Below the pieces are notes generated by a model that had not been told where the DNA came from, made no database searches, and was given only the letters and a program-made list of their open reading frames with translations. From Lactarius indigo (Eukaryota > Basidiomycota > Agaricomycetes > Russulales > Russulaceae), in NCBI GenBank assembly GCA_025766275.1, contig JAFKAC010000013.1, positions 1,364,001 to 1,428,000 of the forward strand: a DNA stretch of 64,000 bases. The letters run 5' to 3'. Shown piece by piece: positions 36,018-47,180 of this stretch (the stretch's first letter is position 1; every line of letters begins with the position of its first letter). A program made the translations under genes and the position numbers.

Positions 36018-36332
36018 TTACTTCAAGCCATATAACAACTTTCTCAGCTTGCAGACATGATCTGGACCACCCACTTCAAATCCCTCAGGCTGCAGCATGT
36101 AGATCTCTTCCTCCAGAGTGCCATTGAGATATGCATGAGAGATGTCAATGGAGCAAAGTTCAAGGTCTTCAATGTCTGATAAGGCAAGGACAATGCGAAT
36201 GGTGGAATAGCAAACTGTAGGAGCGAATGTCTCTTTGAAATCAAAGCCAGGATGCTGAGAATAGCCCTTGGCCACCAATCTGGCCTTGTACCGGTCCAGG
36301 GAGCCATCAGCATTGTGCTTCACCTTCATGAA
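36018..36332 (-). pseudogene. copia 1 Pol, N-terminal reverse transcriptase segment
   Basis: A 103-codon segment with the copia reverse-transcriptase start (RYKARLVAKGYSQHPGFDF), the catalytic block SIDISHAYLNGTLEEEIYML (its first Asp present), and YGLK directly before a TAA. Upstream it is separated from integrase by a TGA that replaces the Trp of the RWF(K) motif. Both stops are single C:G to T:A changes. Confidence 0.88.
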
Positions 36333-38456
36333 TCATCTGGAGCCAATTGCACGCTTCCCAGGTGGCAATTTGACAATCTCCCAAGTGCCATTGAGTCTGT
36401 GAGCCTCCATCTCTTCCTCACAAGCCTTATGCCACAGATCTGCATCAGAGCGACGCTGGGACTGACTGTAGGATGTGGGCTCAGCTGTGGAGGCTGCACC
36501 AGCCTGGATGATGTCAAGGGGATCATCAGAGTCATCATCTTCGTCTGAAGAGACTATTGCTGGTGTGGGCTCCCTTGGCTGCTTGTAGCGATCTGGAACA
36601 GCCCATTGCTCTGGCAGCCACTGATCTCTAGGACGTCTGGAGCGCTGGGGACAAGAGGGAGGAGGAGGAGGATGAGGGAGACGAGCTGGAGGTGTTGAAG
36701 GTGATGGAGATGAAGGAGGAAGTGAATGATAAATGGACTGAGGTGTCTGTGAGTGAAGAGGGGCTGGGACGACGCTTGGAGGCGAAATGGGAGGAACAGA
36801 GGGCAGATCAGATTCAGTAGATCCATCTCCCCCATGAACTGGCATCTGTGACTCAAATGGAGCATCCAGGATGTCATCTGAGAAGTCTGGGAGCGAAATG
36901 GAAGCAGGAGGTGTGTCAAGAAGGGAATCACAACGAGGGGGAGGCAGGTGGGGTACAGAGTGAGTCTGTAGCATGAAAAAGTGTTCATCAAAGTCAGCCC
37001 TCTCTGAGATGAGCACCTTCTTGGTCAATGGATTGTAGAACTTCCATCCCTTGTATCCCTGAGGATATCCAATGAATACACACTTCTCCATGTGCGATCC
37101 AAGGCTGCCAAGTGGTCGCTTATCTCTCTGGATCAGGACATAAGCAGTACAGCCCCAGACACGAAGCCTGGACAGATCTGGCTTGCTCCCAATGAATGCC
37201 TCATGAGGTGTATTGCCTGGGACTGCTGAGGTGACCAGTTTGTTGCTAGTGTGAATGAAAGTGGCCAGAGCTTCGCCCCAGAAGGCTGTGGGCATCCCAG
37301 ACTCATGCAGCATCGAGATGACACCTTCCTCTATCATCCTGTTGGCCCTCTCAGCCACTCCATTCTGCTGAGGCCGATTCCTGGCAGTGTGCTGCCTCTG
37401 GATGCCATACTCAATGCAGAATGCCTCAAACTCGCCAGACATGTACTCCCCACCTTCATCGTCCCTCAGAGTGCCCAGTATCGCTCCAGTGACATTCTCA
37501 GCCCAAGACTTGAACTGTTTCAAGGCAGCAAATGTCTCAGACTTTCGCTTCAAGAGGTAAACAGCCTTGAAGCGAGAGAAGTCGTCGATGAATGTGACCC
37601 AATAGTGGTACCCTTGGTGTGTAGACACCTTGACAGGGCCATGGACGTCGCTATGGACCAATTGAAGCGGTTTTGAGGCTCTAGAGGTCAAAGTTGGAAA
37701 GGGATCTGCATGCATCTTGCCAGCTTTGCAGGCTTCACATACTGGATCAGGATCTGCTTGTGAATCAAGCTTGAAACTGGTCACCAGGTTGCCTGAGAGC
37801 AGCTTCTTGATGCCTGCCAAGTGATGGTGGCAGAGGCGACGGTGCCAGAGGTCCCAGTCCAATGGGAGGGTGGTAGCAGATGATAATGAGGCGAACTCCT
37901 CCACTGGAATGGTGTCCCCCACAAGATATGCAGCATTTGAAGGTCCAGTCTTGGCTTGAAAGGCAATCCTGTTGTCCCTAATGAAGTGTAGGGTGTCCTT
38001 CTCAATGGAGACGATGAAACGGCGATGGAGAGTGAGATATAAGACAGACAATAGATTACTGCAGAGTGCAGGGACATATAGGACATTAGTGAGCTCTAGA
38101 GGTGCCATTTCTTTGCCATTCACCACAGGATTGAAGCGGACCGACCCCACCCCTTCAGAATAGACCACAGACCCATCAGCCAGCCTAATTTCGACTGTAT
38201 GCGGCTTCAAATTGCGCATCCAATGACAATTGAATGTCATATGAGCTGAGGCACCAGTGTCTGCATTCCAGGAAGTGTGAGAGTCGTTCTGGAGAGCAGA
38301 AAATAGAGCACTTGCTGACGCAGCTGAAGCAGACTGTGGGGCTTCTGGAGGTGACTGAGACGAGATGGTGGCAGGTGAAGCTGTGGCAGACGAAGGGGGA
38401 TTGATCTGGCGCATGAGGCGGTCCTTGAGGAAGCATTTGGCCTCAATATGGCCCAA
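36333..38456 (-). pseudogene. copia 1 Gag C-end, protease and integrase
   Basis: A 707-codon frame. The protease has WNADTGASAHM (about residue 64). The integrase zinc domain is present (LWHRRLCHHHLAGIKK, later CEACKAGKMHADPFP), followed by the integrase core with VHSDVHGP, DDEGGEYMSGEFEAFC and QQNGVAERANRMIEE, giving the D,D,E triad. A Pro/Ser-rich linker comes before the reverse transcriptase. The frame opens with a zinc-knuckle remainder, and the CDFC half sits just upstream at about 38470-38480. It ends at the TGA noted for the reverse transcriptase. Confidence 0.9.
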
Positions 38457-39256
38457 GCGAGAGCAGAAGTCGCATTTGGGGCGACTAGAGGAGCTGGATT
38501 GAGTGGAGGGAGTGGAGGGAGTGGAATGTGCGGTTGAGGGGGGGCCTTAGGGCGTGATTTAGACGCTGTGGATGATGCTGAGAACGCTGATGAGGTCCCA
38601 GATAGGTTGGAATGGGTCTGATCCATGTTCCTGAGCGATTGGATCACAGATTGCTTGTCATACTTGTCCAGGACCGAAATTGTGCGTACAACTTCGTCAA
38701 ACGATTGTGGGAGCACCCTAATGATAGCCATGACAGCCAGCTCATCATAGAGGTTGTCCAGGGTGAAGGAGGAGGGTGAGAGCGACTTTATGACCCTAAT
38801 CTGCTCATCCACCTTGTTAATGAGTGATTCCAGGGACTCTGAGTCGTCTTTCTGGGTGGATAGGAGTGCGTGGTAGGCATTGAAGCGAGGGGCAGTTCGC
38901 TGTTGGACAAAGGAGGCCTTGAGGGTGTCCCAGATAGCAATGGGGTTGTCTTCACAGTCCCTGATTAGCACCCTGAGTTCATGAGACATAGCAGTCTTGA
39001 GAGCTCCAGCAGCCCTTTCAGCCTTAACCTCCCATCTGTCCAGCTTATCCTCGTCTGGAGGCGTAGCAGGAGTGAGGACATTGCCCTTAGAGTCCAGGAC
39101 TTCAGGTTTTCCAGCTGGTTTCTTCTCTGAGCCAGAAACCAATCGCCAAAGGCCATTGAGCTGTAGCCAGGACTTGATATCATCAGCCCAGAGGCAATAG
39201 TTTTCGGTTGTGAGAGGAGAAATGGACGAGATAGAGGTGTCTCTGGATGTGGACAT
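38237..39256 (-). pseudogene. copia 1 Gag
   Basis: The gag ORF starts at 39256. The copia gag N-terminal block is ENYCLWADDIKSWLQLNGLW (residues 19-38) and the core includes AIWDTLKASFVQQRTAPRF and the SLINKVDEQI region. After about residue 235 (KSRPKAPPQ, near 38550) the frame shifts. The true continuation, with the CX2CX4HX4C zinc knuckle (CDFCSRLGHIEAKC, about 38450-38480), is in the frame of the 36333-38456 ORF. The remaining Leu/Pro/Ser-rich C-terminus of this frame is therefore out-of-frame read-through. Confidence 0.85.
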
Positions 39257-39421
39257 GTTGAGGGCGATGTGGGCGATGGAATGGAAAGGAATGGAGAGAT
39301 TTGGATGAATGGAGGAGTGGGAAATGAATGGAGTTGATTGGAGTGATTGGAATGAGTGTGGAGAGCTGAGAGCGAAGAGAGCAGCAGGAAGGACAGCAAG
39401 GATCAGTCAAGTCGCAGGGCA

Positions 39422-39433
39422 GGGCCCATAACC
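39422..39433 (-). promoter_or_regulatory. Primer-binding site of copia 1 (half-tRNA type)
   Basis: Directly after the 5' LTR the minus strand reads GGTTATGGGCCC. This is complementary to the anticodon-loop region of eukaryotic initiator tRNA-Met (GGGCCCATAACC), not to the tRNA 3' end. The same site is known from Drosophila copia, which is primed by a tRNA half-molecule. Confidence 0.75.
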
Positions 39434-39689
39434 TGTTAGAATGTGACCTATGAGAGGCCCTTGAGTGACAGAGGACACAAGGGGACTGCAGAGGAGGATA
39501 TATGACTATATTGATCAAAGTAAAGATAGTTACTCACCTGCAGAGGAGGATATAAGACTAAAGGGATATTTTCCGTCCTCTGCAGGATATATCAACCTGA
39601 CTAAGCATATCTAAATAAGGTAACTCGACTTAGGGCAATGTACAGTCACAGAATAGGTGAAAACAGCGACACTTTAACCACAAATAACA
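39434..39689 (-). repeat. 5' LTR of copia 1
   Basis: 256 bp, same ends as the 3' LTR (TGTTATTTG at 39689, TCTAACA at 39434). Both LTRs contain an internal duplicated block (CAGAGGAGGATATA...GACTA occurs twice). Confidence 0.92.
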
Positions 39690-40857
39690 CTTCCTTGTCA
39701 CCAATCTTGGAAATAAAGATCTCATTCTGGGATACCCTTGGCTTGCAACCTATGAGCCAACCATTAATTGGAGAAGTGCAGTAGTACATGAGGACATGAT
39801 GCCAGTCGTCATCCATACTAAGGAAAGCTCCTGTCCAGACACAGTAATTGCTGCAGCACTCACCACCATCAAGAAGCAGGCTATACTTGATGAGTTAGAT
39901 GAAGAGGACAGCCATCTATGAGCAACCACAGCTACCGAACTGGCCATACAAGCAAGACAACAGGTGGAGCAAGTAGAACTTCCTGACACTTACTGAGCTT
40001 TTGAGCGCCTCTTCAGCAAAGAGGCCTCACAGCGCTTCCCCCCAGCACAACCCTGAGACCATGCCATTGATTTTAAGCCAAACACACCTGCCACTATTGA
40101 CTGCAAAATATACCCACTAAAGCAAGAAGAAGAGGGGAAGCTCAAAGAGTTTTTGGATGAAAAACTAGCCCAGGGGTATTTGAGACCCTTGATATCCCTG
40201 TACACCTCTCCCTTTTTCTTCATCAAAAAGAAGGATGGAAAACTATGCCTGGTATGGGGTTATTGGGTTATTAACTCCCACACCATACAAAATCAGTACC
40301 TGCTACCTCTCATACAAGACCTACTTCTTGATCTCAGTAACACCCATATTTATACCAAACTTGACATCTGATGGGGGTACAATAACATCCGTATCCGAGA
40401 TGGTGACCAAGAGAAGGTGGCATTCAAAACAAAGTTTGGCCTCTTTAAGCCAACCGTCATGTTCTTTGGCCTAACAAAGTCACCAGCCACATTTCATGCA
40501 ATGATGAATCATATCTATCATGACACTATTGCCAAGCATGAGCACCTCGGCACTGTCATTTGGGTATACATGGACAACATCAGCATTGCCACCAGGGAGG
40601 GGCACAACCTTGACACTCACATTGCAGCAGTCACGGATGTGTTGCATGTTGCAGAAGAACACAACCTGTACTTCAAGCTTGAGAAGTGCCTATTCCACCA
40701 ACCTCAAATGGATTACCTGGGGGTAATCCTTGAAAAGGGGGTAACACGCATGGATCTGGTAAAAGTTTGTGGCATTAAAGAGTGGCCAATGCCAGCCAAA
40801 GTCAGGGACATACGCTCATTTTTGGGTTTCTGTAACTTTTACCGTCTTTTCATTTGA
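39690..40857 (+). pseudogene. gypsy 2 Pol: protease end and reverse transcriptase
   Basis: It opens with the protease C-terminal region (ILGYPWLATYEPTINW, about 39725-39775). The reverse transcriptase follows: KLKEFLDEKLAQGYLRP, SPFFFIKKKDGKLCLVWGYW, LDI then a TGA (40369-40371) replacing Trp/Arg, then FKTKFGLFKPTVMFFGLTKS and DIRSFLGFCNFYRLFI. The catalytic YxDD box reads VYMDN (40564-40578): its second Asp is changed to Asn by a G to A change, so it should be inactive. A TGA at 40855-40857 ends the segment. Confidence 0.9.
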
Positions 40858-42384
40858 AGTTTTGCCACACACACATGCCCCCTGAACCATCTCACATGAA
40901 AGGATGCAGGATGGAAATGGACAGAGGATGAGGACAACACGTTCAATACCTTGAAATGCCTAGTAACCATGGAACCTGTGCTCGCACACCCAAACCTTCA
41001 AGACCAATTCGAGTTAGAAGTTGATGCATCAGGATTTGTGGTGGGGGCAGTCCTCCTGCAAAAGAAAGCTGACGGGCAAAAGCACCCCATAGGATATTAC
41101 TCTGCCACCCTCAATGAAGCAGAACGTAATTACGACATATACAACCTCAAGTTACTAGCTATAGTCAAAGCACTATGGCACTGGAGGCCATTACTTGCAG
41201 GATCCCCACACAAAATCAAAATTTATTCTGATCACCTCAACCTACAGTACTGGAAAATGCCACAGAAGATCAGCTGTAGGGTAGCCAGGGAAGTCTTAGA
41301 GTTGATGGAGTATGATTTTGAGATTCACCACATCAAAGGGAAGCTCAATGGAAGAGCCAATACCTTGTCATGGCAACCAGATTACGACCAAGGGGAGAAT
41401 GACAACCAAGGTGTGGTGGTACTCCCTCCTGAAGTGTTCATATGTGCCACTAACTCTGCTTGGGCCCTCAAAATCCACCCTCTGCTGCAACGACTGAGAC
41501 ACTGGCAAGACCCCCTTGTAATCATACAATGGGTGGATGCTCACAACCTCAAGAAAATTGAGGGCAAATGGTATAAAGATGGACAGCTGGTGATCATGGG
41601 CCCTGCGTCCACTCACCATGCCATCATCCATGATCATCATGACCTCCCCATCCATGGCCATCCAGGAATTGTGCGAATGCAACGCATCATTGAAAGACAC
41701 TACTGGTGGCCCTGTGTTCAGAAAGATGTATACGAGTATGTGATGGGCTGTGGAGAATGTCAGTGCAATAAGGTCAACACAAGACCAACATGTGCTCCTT
41801 TACATCCCATCACCCCTTTCATGGACGCTCCCCCATTTCATACCATTGTGCTGGACTTCATTATGAAACTACCCCTCTCCCAAGGATACAACAGCATTCT
41901 GACAGTGACTGATCATGATTGCACCAAAGCTTCCATATTCATTCCATGTCACAAAGAGATAACAGCTGAGGAGATGGCTTTTTTGTACATGTCCCATGTC
42001 TTCAAACAGTTCAGATTGCCTCACAAAATCATCAGCAACAGAGACCCACGGTTCACCTTGAAGTTCACCTGGGAGGCATGCCACATTCTTGGAATCCAGT
42101 AGAACATATCCACCACCTATCATCCACACACTGATAGTCAATCAGAGCGGACCAACCAATGGCTGGAACAATACCTACAGTTCTGGACAAATGAGTGGCA
42201 AGATAACTGGGTGGCTTACCTGCCCATCGCAGAATTCACTCACAACAACTGGCCCCATGAGAACACGAAGCAATCGCCATTTGAACTCCTGATGGGATAT
42301 AACCCCACTGCCAATTGGACCGATAAGCCATCCCCCATTCCCAATGTAATCACATGACTGACACAGCTGAAAGAAGCTTGGCGG
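40858..42384 (+). pseudogene. gypsy 2 Pol: RNase H and integrase
   Basis: The RNase H block reads FELEVDASGFVVGAVLLQ, then HPIGYYSATLNEAERNYDIY, then KIKIYSDHLNLQYW (40980-41260). The integrase H2C2 finger has HDLPIHGHPGIVRMQRIIE and CGECQCNK (41640-41770). The integrase core has TIVLDFIMKLPLSQGYN, ISNRDPRFTLKFT and, after a TAG (42100-42102; former CAG), STTYHPHTDSQSERTNQWLE (42110-42170). The catalytic D,D,E can be placed in these blocks. A further TGA lies at about 42356. All stops seen are C:G to T:A transitions. Confidence 0.9.
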
Positions 42385-42867
42385 TTGGTGCAAGAGCTTA
42401 TCGAAAAGGCCCAAAAGGCGTGGGTGAAACACAAAGATACACCACAGCATCAGGAAGGAGATTATGTGTGGCTAGAAGGGAAGCATTTGCGGACCAATCA
42501 ACCCACAGCAAAACTAGTGGCACAATGCCACAGCCCTTTTAAAGTTGTCCAGATGATGTCCCCCTACAATTATCGACTGGAACTTCCCACACAGTGGAGC
42601 ATCCACCCCATGTTTCACACAGATCTTCTCACACTGTACAAGAATACCGCCTTTCATGGGGAGAATTTCCCTCAACCCCCTCTGGATTTGATTGACAGAG
42701 AAGAAGAGTACAAAGTTGAGGCCATTCTCAACTCTTGGCATTACAGTCACCAAAGGAAGCTCCAATACCTCATCAAATGGAAGGGCTATCCAGACTTGGA
42801 GAATCAATGGGTCGATAAGGATGATGTGTTTGCCCTGGAAGCAATAGAGGAGTACCAAGTGGGCTGA
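42385..42867 (+). pseudogene. gypsy 2 Pol: integrase C-terminus and chromodomain
   Basis: A 160-codon frame. The GPY/F-like module (DYVWLEGKHLRTNQPTAKLV, then HSPFKVVQMMSPYNYRLELP, then IHPMFHTDLLTLY) is followed by a chromodomain at residues 108-157: EYKVEAILNSWHYSHQRKLQ, then YLIKWKGYPDLENQWV. Chromodomains of chromoviruses bind methylated histone tails and steer integration to heterochromatin, consistent with the transposon-rich setting. Confidence 0.92.
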
Positions 42868-42948
42868 ACCACCTCCCAGCAACTTAAAAGCTCGCCTCCA
42901 GACAACCAAGGAGATCATCCTCTTTACCTCTACTCCACCTGCACTCTT

Positions 42949-44100
42949 ATGCCCACCTCTCCTCTTCGACATGTCACCATGGTGATCCTCCTCGACCAAG
43001 TTGCACAAGATGCTGCCACCCTTGTTGTGGACAATGAAGAAACTGTGGTTCCACAGGTCCAGCTCACTCCATACACACCTAGCGACATGCAAGCTGGGTA
43101 TATCACTGCTCAAGAGTGGGCTAATGTCCTACAGAGGTTCCCTGACCCGGCACAGCAGCCAGACGTCGAGCATGCCATCCCTCACATCTTCTGAGACAAC
43201 CACAGCAATTGCGAGCCCATCACAGTCATCCCCCCAGGTGACGACCTCATCGGCACAAGGGGAATTTTCCCTGCCAAACAAGCCATTGAAGACCCTACTG
43301 GAGTACAAAGCAGTGGAGGACTGGTGGAGAGTGGCAAGGGAGTGGGCTGATGAACAGTTGCGGTTAGCACAGAGGAGATTGAGCGAGTTGTGGCAGCGCA
43401 GGCAGCGTTGCCAGACAACAAAGCTCACCATGAGGATGGAGATTACTACCCAGTCAGACATCCCCTCCTTCAAGCGCATAGCCACCCTACTAATCCCCGA
43501 ATCACCCCATGGCTCGTCCACACCAATGGAACCAACATGTCTTGAGGATGTGTGCAACTGCCCAGCATTGCACTTCACACCCCCATTACGCACGAACAAG
43601 ACCCTGTGCAGGTCCTTGCACCTAAAGGGTTCCGGGTGAATTGACAGCCCCATTACATTCACTTCCCCATCACTGGGCCCAACAGAGTTGAGATGAATGC
43701 TAGCCACGTTCAGATTATCTCAGGTGCAAACCCATTCATACTTGGCGTCATCCTGGGTTCCCCTCACCTGTATGGCAAACCACTGTACGCCCATCCAATG
43801 CTGCCAGCTGCACAACACACCCACATTGCCCACAAGGATCTCATTATCCTCGCAGTGGACAAGATAATGGATCACGCACTTAACCGCATTGGGGATGAGT
43901 CCCTGATAGTGGAGGTGACTCACTATTGAGCTGCTGCCTATGAAGAGGAGCAGCTGGCAGCACACATCCGCCAACTCAAGGCAATGGCGCTTTTGGCAAG
44001 AAATGACAAGATGGACTGTATCTACTGTCTCAAGCGGGCTAACATTTTCGAATGTCTTGAAGATGAGCAACACATGTGGCCCACTTGTGACTTTCAGTGA
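42949..44100 (+). pseudogene. gypsy 2 extra 3' ORF region, broken
   Basis: About 1.15 kb between the pol stop and the polypurine tract. Frames include 42949-43194 (acidic; ends QPDVEHAIPHIF), 43200-43640 (helical, WWRVAREWADEQLRLAQRRL) and 43693-43929 (SGANPFILGVILGSPHLYGK, then LALNRIGDE-like sequence), with continued reading to about 44098 (CIYCLKRANIFECLEDEQ). Several stops separate them. No known domain was recognised. A coding-like segment in this position would be additional to the standard gag-pol set. Confidence 0.45.
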
Positions 44101-44131
44101 GCCTGGGAGTCTCACACTAAAAAGGGGGTGA

Positions 44132-44576
44132 TGTTACATTTCGGCAATATCTCAGTCATGGATGTTCACTTATCAATGGTGCCTGTGTTAGTGAGTAGTA
44201 ATCAGTCATGGACTTAGTGTGGATACATCACATGTAAGATAGTTATGACTTGACCCCAGTAGTAGTTGTACTAGGGTTTGCAATACTTACATGATATGTT
44301 GGACACTATACAGGCAGCACTCTAAAGCCTGGCCTCACATGTATTTAAGCTGTAGTATGAAGACCAAGATATGCCATCTTGGTCTTCTTGAATTGTCACT
44401 TGTCTGATCCCATCTCATCTCCCAGAGGAAGTCCCTCTTGTGTGTTGCCTCCGAGCTGGGTGTCTGTGAACATCCCATTTGCCTTCATGCTTCCAAAGAA
44501 CCAGGTCATGTGCCTTCGTGCATTGAATACTGCTAAGTCAAGCTGCTGTCTCTTTCAAGCTCAAGTTGAGCTAACA
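44132..44576 (+). repeat. 3' LTR of gypsy 2
   Basis: It begins TGTTACATTTCGG directly after the polypurine tract. It has TATTTAAG (about 44342) as likely promoter. The 3' end is placed at GAGCTAACA (44576); an alternative is TGACATTACA (44592). Parts of U3/R resemble the solo LTR at 63450-63925 (TACTAGGGTT, AAGACCAAGA...CATCTTGGTCTTCTT). Confidence 0.75.
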
Positions 44577-44599
44577 TCATGATGACATTACACCTGGGT

Positions 44600-44945
44600 T
44601 GTAGAGGAAAAGCTAAAGCTTAAAGGCTTAGCAAAAAGATGGGGTTGAGGTCATTGAGACAGGTATGCACAGAGGCAACTTTGTAGATGAGTGTAGTATT
44701 TACACAAGAAGTCTAGTCTACTGTACAAGCTAGGTAGACCTCTGCTTAAATAGCTGGTAAGGTGTATGTATCGTACAAACAGATGGTGTCACAACTGCAA
44801 AGGGAGACTAAGGGATGTACATAGAGAGAACAAAGGTGGGCCATATGAAGGACAAAGGCGAATCACGTGGGTTTGCACATGATTAGGGATAAGGTGGAAA
44901 CTAGCACATGTCAAGCTTTATCAGAAGGGATCATCAATAAGCAGG
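44600..44945 (-). repeat. LTR-like repeat R, copy A
   Basis: Matches copy B at 53178-53322 plus 59654-59862 along its length (for example TTTACACAAGAAGTCTAGTC and GCACATGTCAAGCTTTATCA). On the minus strand it contains CTATTTAAGC, a TATA-like box in the same context as in the gypsy LTRs, so it is read as an LTR in minus orientation. Its borders are not defined. Confidence 0.6.
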
Positions 44946-45631
44946 GTGTGCAATAGGAACCAATAAAAGATAATGTCCATGTAGTTGTACAGGACTTGTA
45001 AAGTATTGGTGTGATGGAATAGTAAGTTAAGGAAAGAATGAGTCCAGGCAAAGAAATTGTAACAATAGGGGCAGTCACATGCAGGTGACCATGAGGGGAT
45101 TAAGTGGAAATTGGATACAAGTGTGAGCAAGAATGACTTTTTGTGTGGAGGCACATGGGAGTGGATGAGTCAATAGAATCAGTTTTGTTACATCTTCTGG
45201 GCTCCTTTTGAGCTGCTTTTTATAAGTACAAGTATACTAATATCAACTGCTTTTTTCAAAAACAATTTGCAACATGAGTAAGAAGCTCAAGGAGTCGTAT
45301 AGTAACTCAGGCAGACACACAGACCATCAGGCACAATAACAAAGTGAATACAAGTTGCACTTGCCTCTGATTTGAGGCTACAAACTGTCCTTCAGACAGA
45401 AAAGAATATACACAAGAACCTTTGAGAGAATGAGGTCATACAATCAATACACATACGTCATAGTTGCCGTAGCAAGGAATTCTGAGTCTGCAAATCATAT
45501 AGTAGTCAAATACCATAGAATGCGCAAGAACAATAGAGATGGAAACATACATGCCCCCAAAGGGGTGGGTCCAAAAATTTGGGGCAGGCAAGAATGAAAA
45601 ATGCCTGAGGCTGAGCATGGTATGCATGGAC
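44946..45631. other. Unassigned AT-rich stretch
   Basis: No coding sequence recognised. It may be the remainder of repeat R or of the sequence into which it inserted. It ends at the TGGAC target duplication of the following LTR. Confidence 0.4.
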
Positions 45632-45871
45632 TGTTACAGACTGGACTTGTTTTGACTTTACTTTGATTTCTTACTTACACTTGTGTTCGCGGGAAAGTCT
45701 TTCCTTTCTTGGCTTTCCCTTTCTCAGACTTGCTGTGCACTAGGAGCCTTAAGATTCTCTCCTAGTGCAAAGTGAGACAATGAGACACTCATTGTCCTTA
45801 TAAGTCTTTATTACTACTATACTTAGGCTAAATGCACCCTTTTATGGCAGGTGTCTCACTTTTGTTAAAAC

Positions 45872-46020
45872 TAGTGTTGCCGTGGCTCGGCTCAGCTTGG
45901 CTTGGCTCAGCTAAGCACAGCTCGACCAAAAAAGGACGAGCTGAGCTGAGCCACTCCGAATTGAGCTGGCTCAAGCTAGGCTGAGCCGGCTCAAGCCACC
46001 CAAAAGTACGAATAGGAAAT
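45872..46020 (+). repeat. hAT left end: terminal and subterminal repeats
   Basis: The terminal inverted repeat is followed by about 120 bp dense in GCTCAGC, GAGCTGAGC and GGCTCAAGC words in both orientations. Confidence 0.85.
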
Positions 46021-46380
46021 CGTACCATTTTGGGTAGCCTGAGTCAGCCAAGCCAATGAACATGCACGTGAATCCAAGTCTCGAACTTCAAGCTTCAAGC
46101 CCTGAGAACTGAGTATACCTGGCTCCCCCTCAGTGAGACTGAGTTATCTGAACGACTGGCCGGGATCCCCAGTCATCCCCCCCCTCTGCACAGACTGGGC
46201 TTGCGGTCTGCGCGCTGTTCGCGTTGTCTGCCCGCCGACTGCTGGCCTTGTCTGTGCTCTTGCCGCCCTCGTTGCTCTCTCTCTGGCCGCTGCTTCTTCT
46301 CGCCGTCGCTCGCTCTGGTCGCCGCTGGTCGCTGGTCGCCGCCGCTTGCTCTGGTCGCTGCCCGTCGCTCTGGTCGCCGC

Positions 46381-46520
46381 TGGTCGCCGCCTCTCGCCGC
46401 TGGTCGCCGCCTCTCGCCGCTGGTCGCCGCCTCTCGCCGCTGGTCGCCGCCTCTCGCCGCTGGTCGCCGCCTCTCGCCGCTGGTCGCCGCCTCTCGCCGC
46501 TGGTCGTCGCCTCTCACCGC
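46381..46520. repeat. 20-bp minisatellite inside the hAT
   Basis: Seven head-to-tail copies of TGGTCGCCGCCTCTCGCCGC. The first six are identical and the seventh has two changes. Because 20 is not a multiple of three, the array is open in all three plus-strand frames with a 20-residue periodicity. Confidence 0.97.
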
Positions 46521-46578
46521 CCCTCGCCGCTCCTCTGGCTGCCGCGCAGCCGTCGGTGCCTCTGACGGCGCTGTTGCC

Positions 46579-46632
46579 ATCGTCGCCAACGTTGTCGCCA
46601 ACGTTGTCGCCAACGTTGTCGCCAACGTTGTC
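46579..46632. repeat. 12-bp tandem repeat inside the hAT
   Basis: About four copies of GTTGTCGCCAAC, the outer ones diverged, followed by GCC-rich triplet sequence to about 46915. Confidence 0.85.
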
Positions 46633-47180
46633 ACCGTTGTCGCCTGCGCCGTCACTGTCACCGCCGCCTACTGTCTCTGCCACCGCCTCCGCGTCGTCTT
46701 CGGCATCATCACCCTATGCCCTCACTTCTGCCGCCGCTGTCGCCACAACCGCCCTCGCTGCCGCCACCGCCACCACCCACACTGCTGCTGCAGCTGCCGC
46801 CGCCGCCGCCAACGCCCTTGCTGCAGCCGCCGCCACCGCCACCATCCTCGCTGCCGCTGCCACCGCTGCCACCACCTTCGCTGTCGCCGCCGCCACCGTT
46901 CCACCCTCGCTGCCGCCGCCAGCGCCCGCCCGCCTTCGGACGACCATCGCGTGCCCCTGGATTCCTCGGACACCCTCAGAAGGCCCTCGGACGCCCTCGG
47001 ATACCCTCGGACAGCCCTCGCGCACCCTCCTCTTGCCCCTCCACACCCCCCTTTCTCTTCCCACCCCCTTTTCCCTCTCTGGCCACCCCAGGTGAGTCAC
47101 ACAGGTCCCCTACTTTTATGTAGTTCATTCCTAGGTACAAATACATGTATATAGCCTTGTTGCAAATAAATTCTCTTAAA

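Larger units (their letters stand above)
34636..39689 (-). mobile_element. Ty1/copia retrotransposon 1 (complete, decayed)
   Basis: 5.05 kb with two 256-bp LTRs, a primer-binding site, polypurine tract, gag, and pol in copia order (protease, integrase, reverse transcriptase, RNase H). The two flanks do not share a 5-bp target duplication (CCTTG at 34631-34635, CTTCC at 39690-39694). They also belong to different sequences: a Crinkler-like gene on the left, a gypsy protease on the right. Confidence 0.92.
39690..44576 (+). mobile_element. Ty3/gypsy chromovirus (gypsy element 2), 5'-truncated
   Basis: It begins inside the protease domain next to the copia LTR and runs through reverse transcriptase, RNase H, integrase, chromodomain and a 3' extra ORF region to a polypurine tract (AAAAAGGGGGTGA, 44119-44131) and 3' LTR. 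The 5' LTR, gag and part of the protease are absent from the window. Confidence 0.92.

Noticed and set aside
38237..38540. C-terminal 100 residues of the copia 1 gag ORF (Leu/Pro/Ser-rich)
   Set aside because: Out-of-frame reading after a frameshift; the zinc knuckle and protease continue in the neighbouring frame.
44140..44575. Second independent solo LTR next to gypsy 2
   Set aside because: A polypurine tract directly precedes it and the gypsy coding region leads into it, so it is that element's own 3' LTR.
46133..47154. Long ORFs over the GC-rich 5' part of the hAT (for example 320 and 317 codons)
   Set aside because: These are low-complexity read-through of the 20-bp and triplet repeats, open in several frames at once and without domain content.
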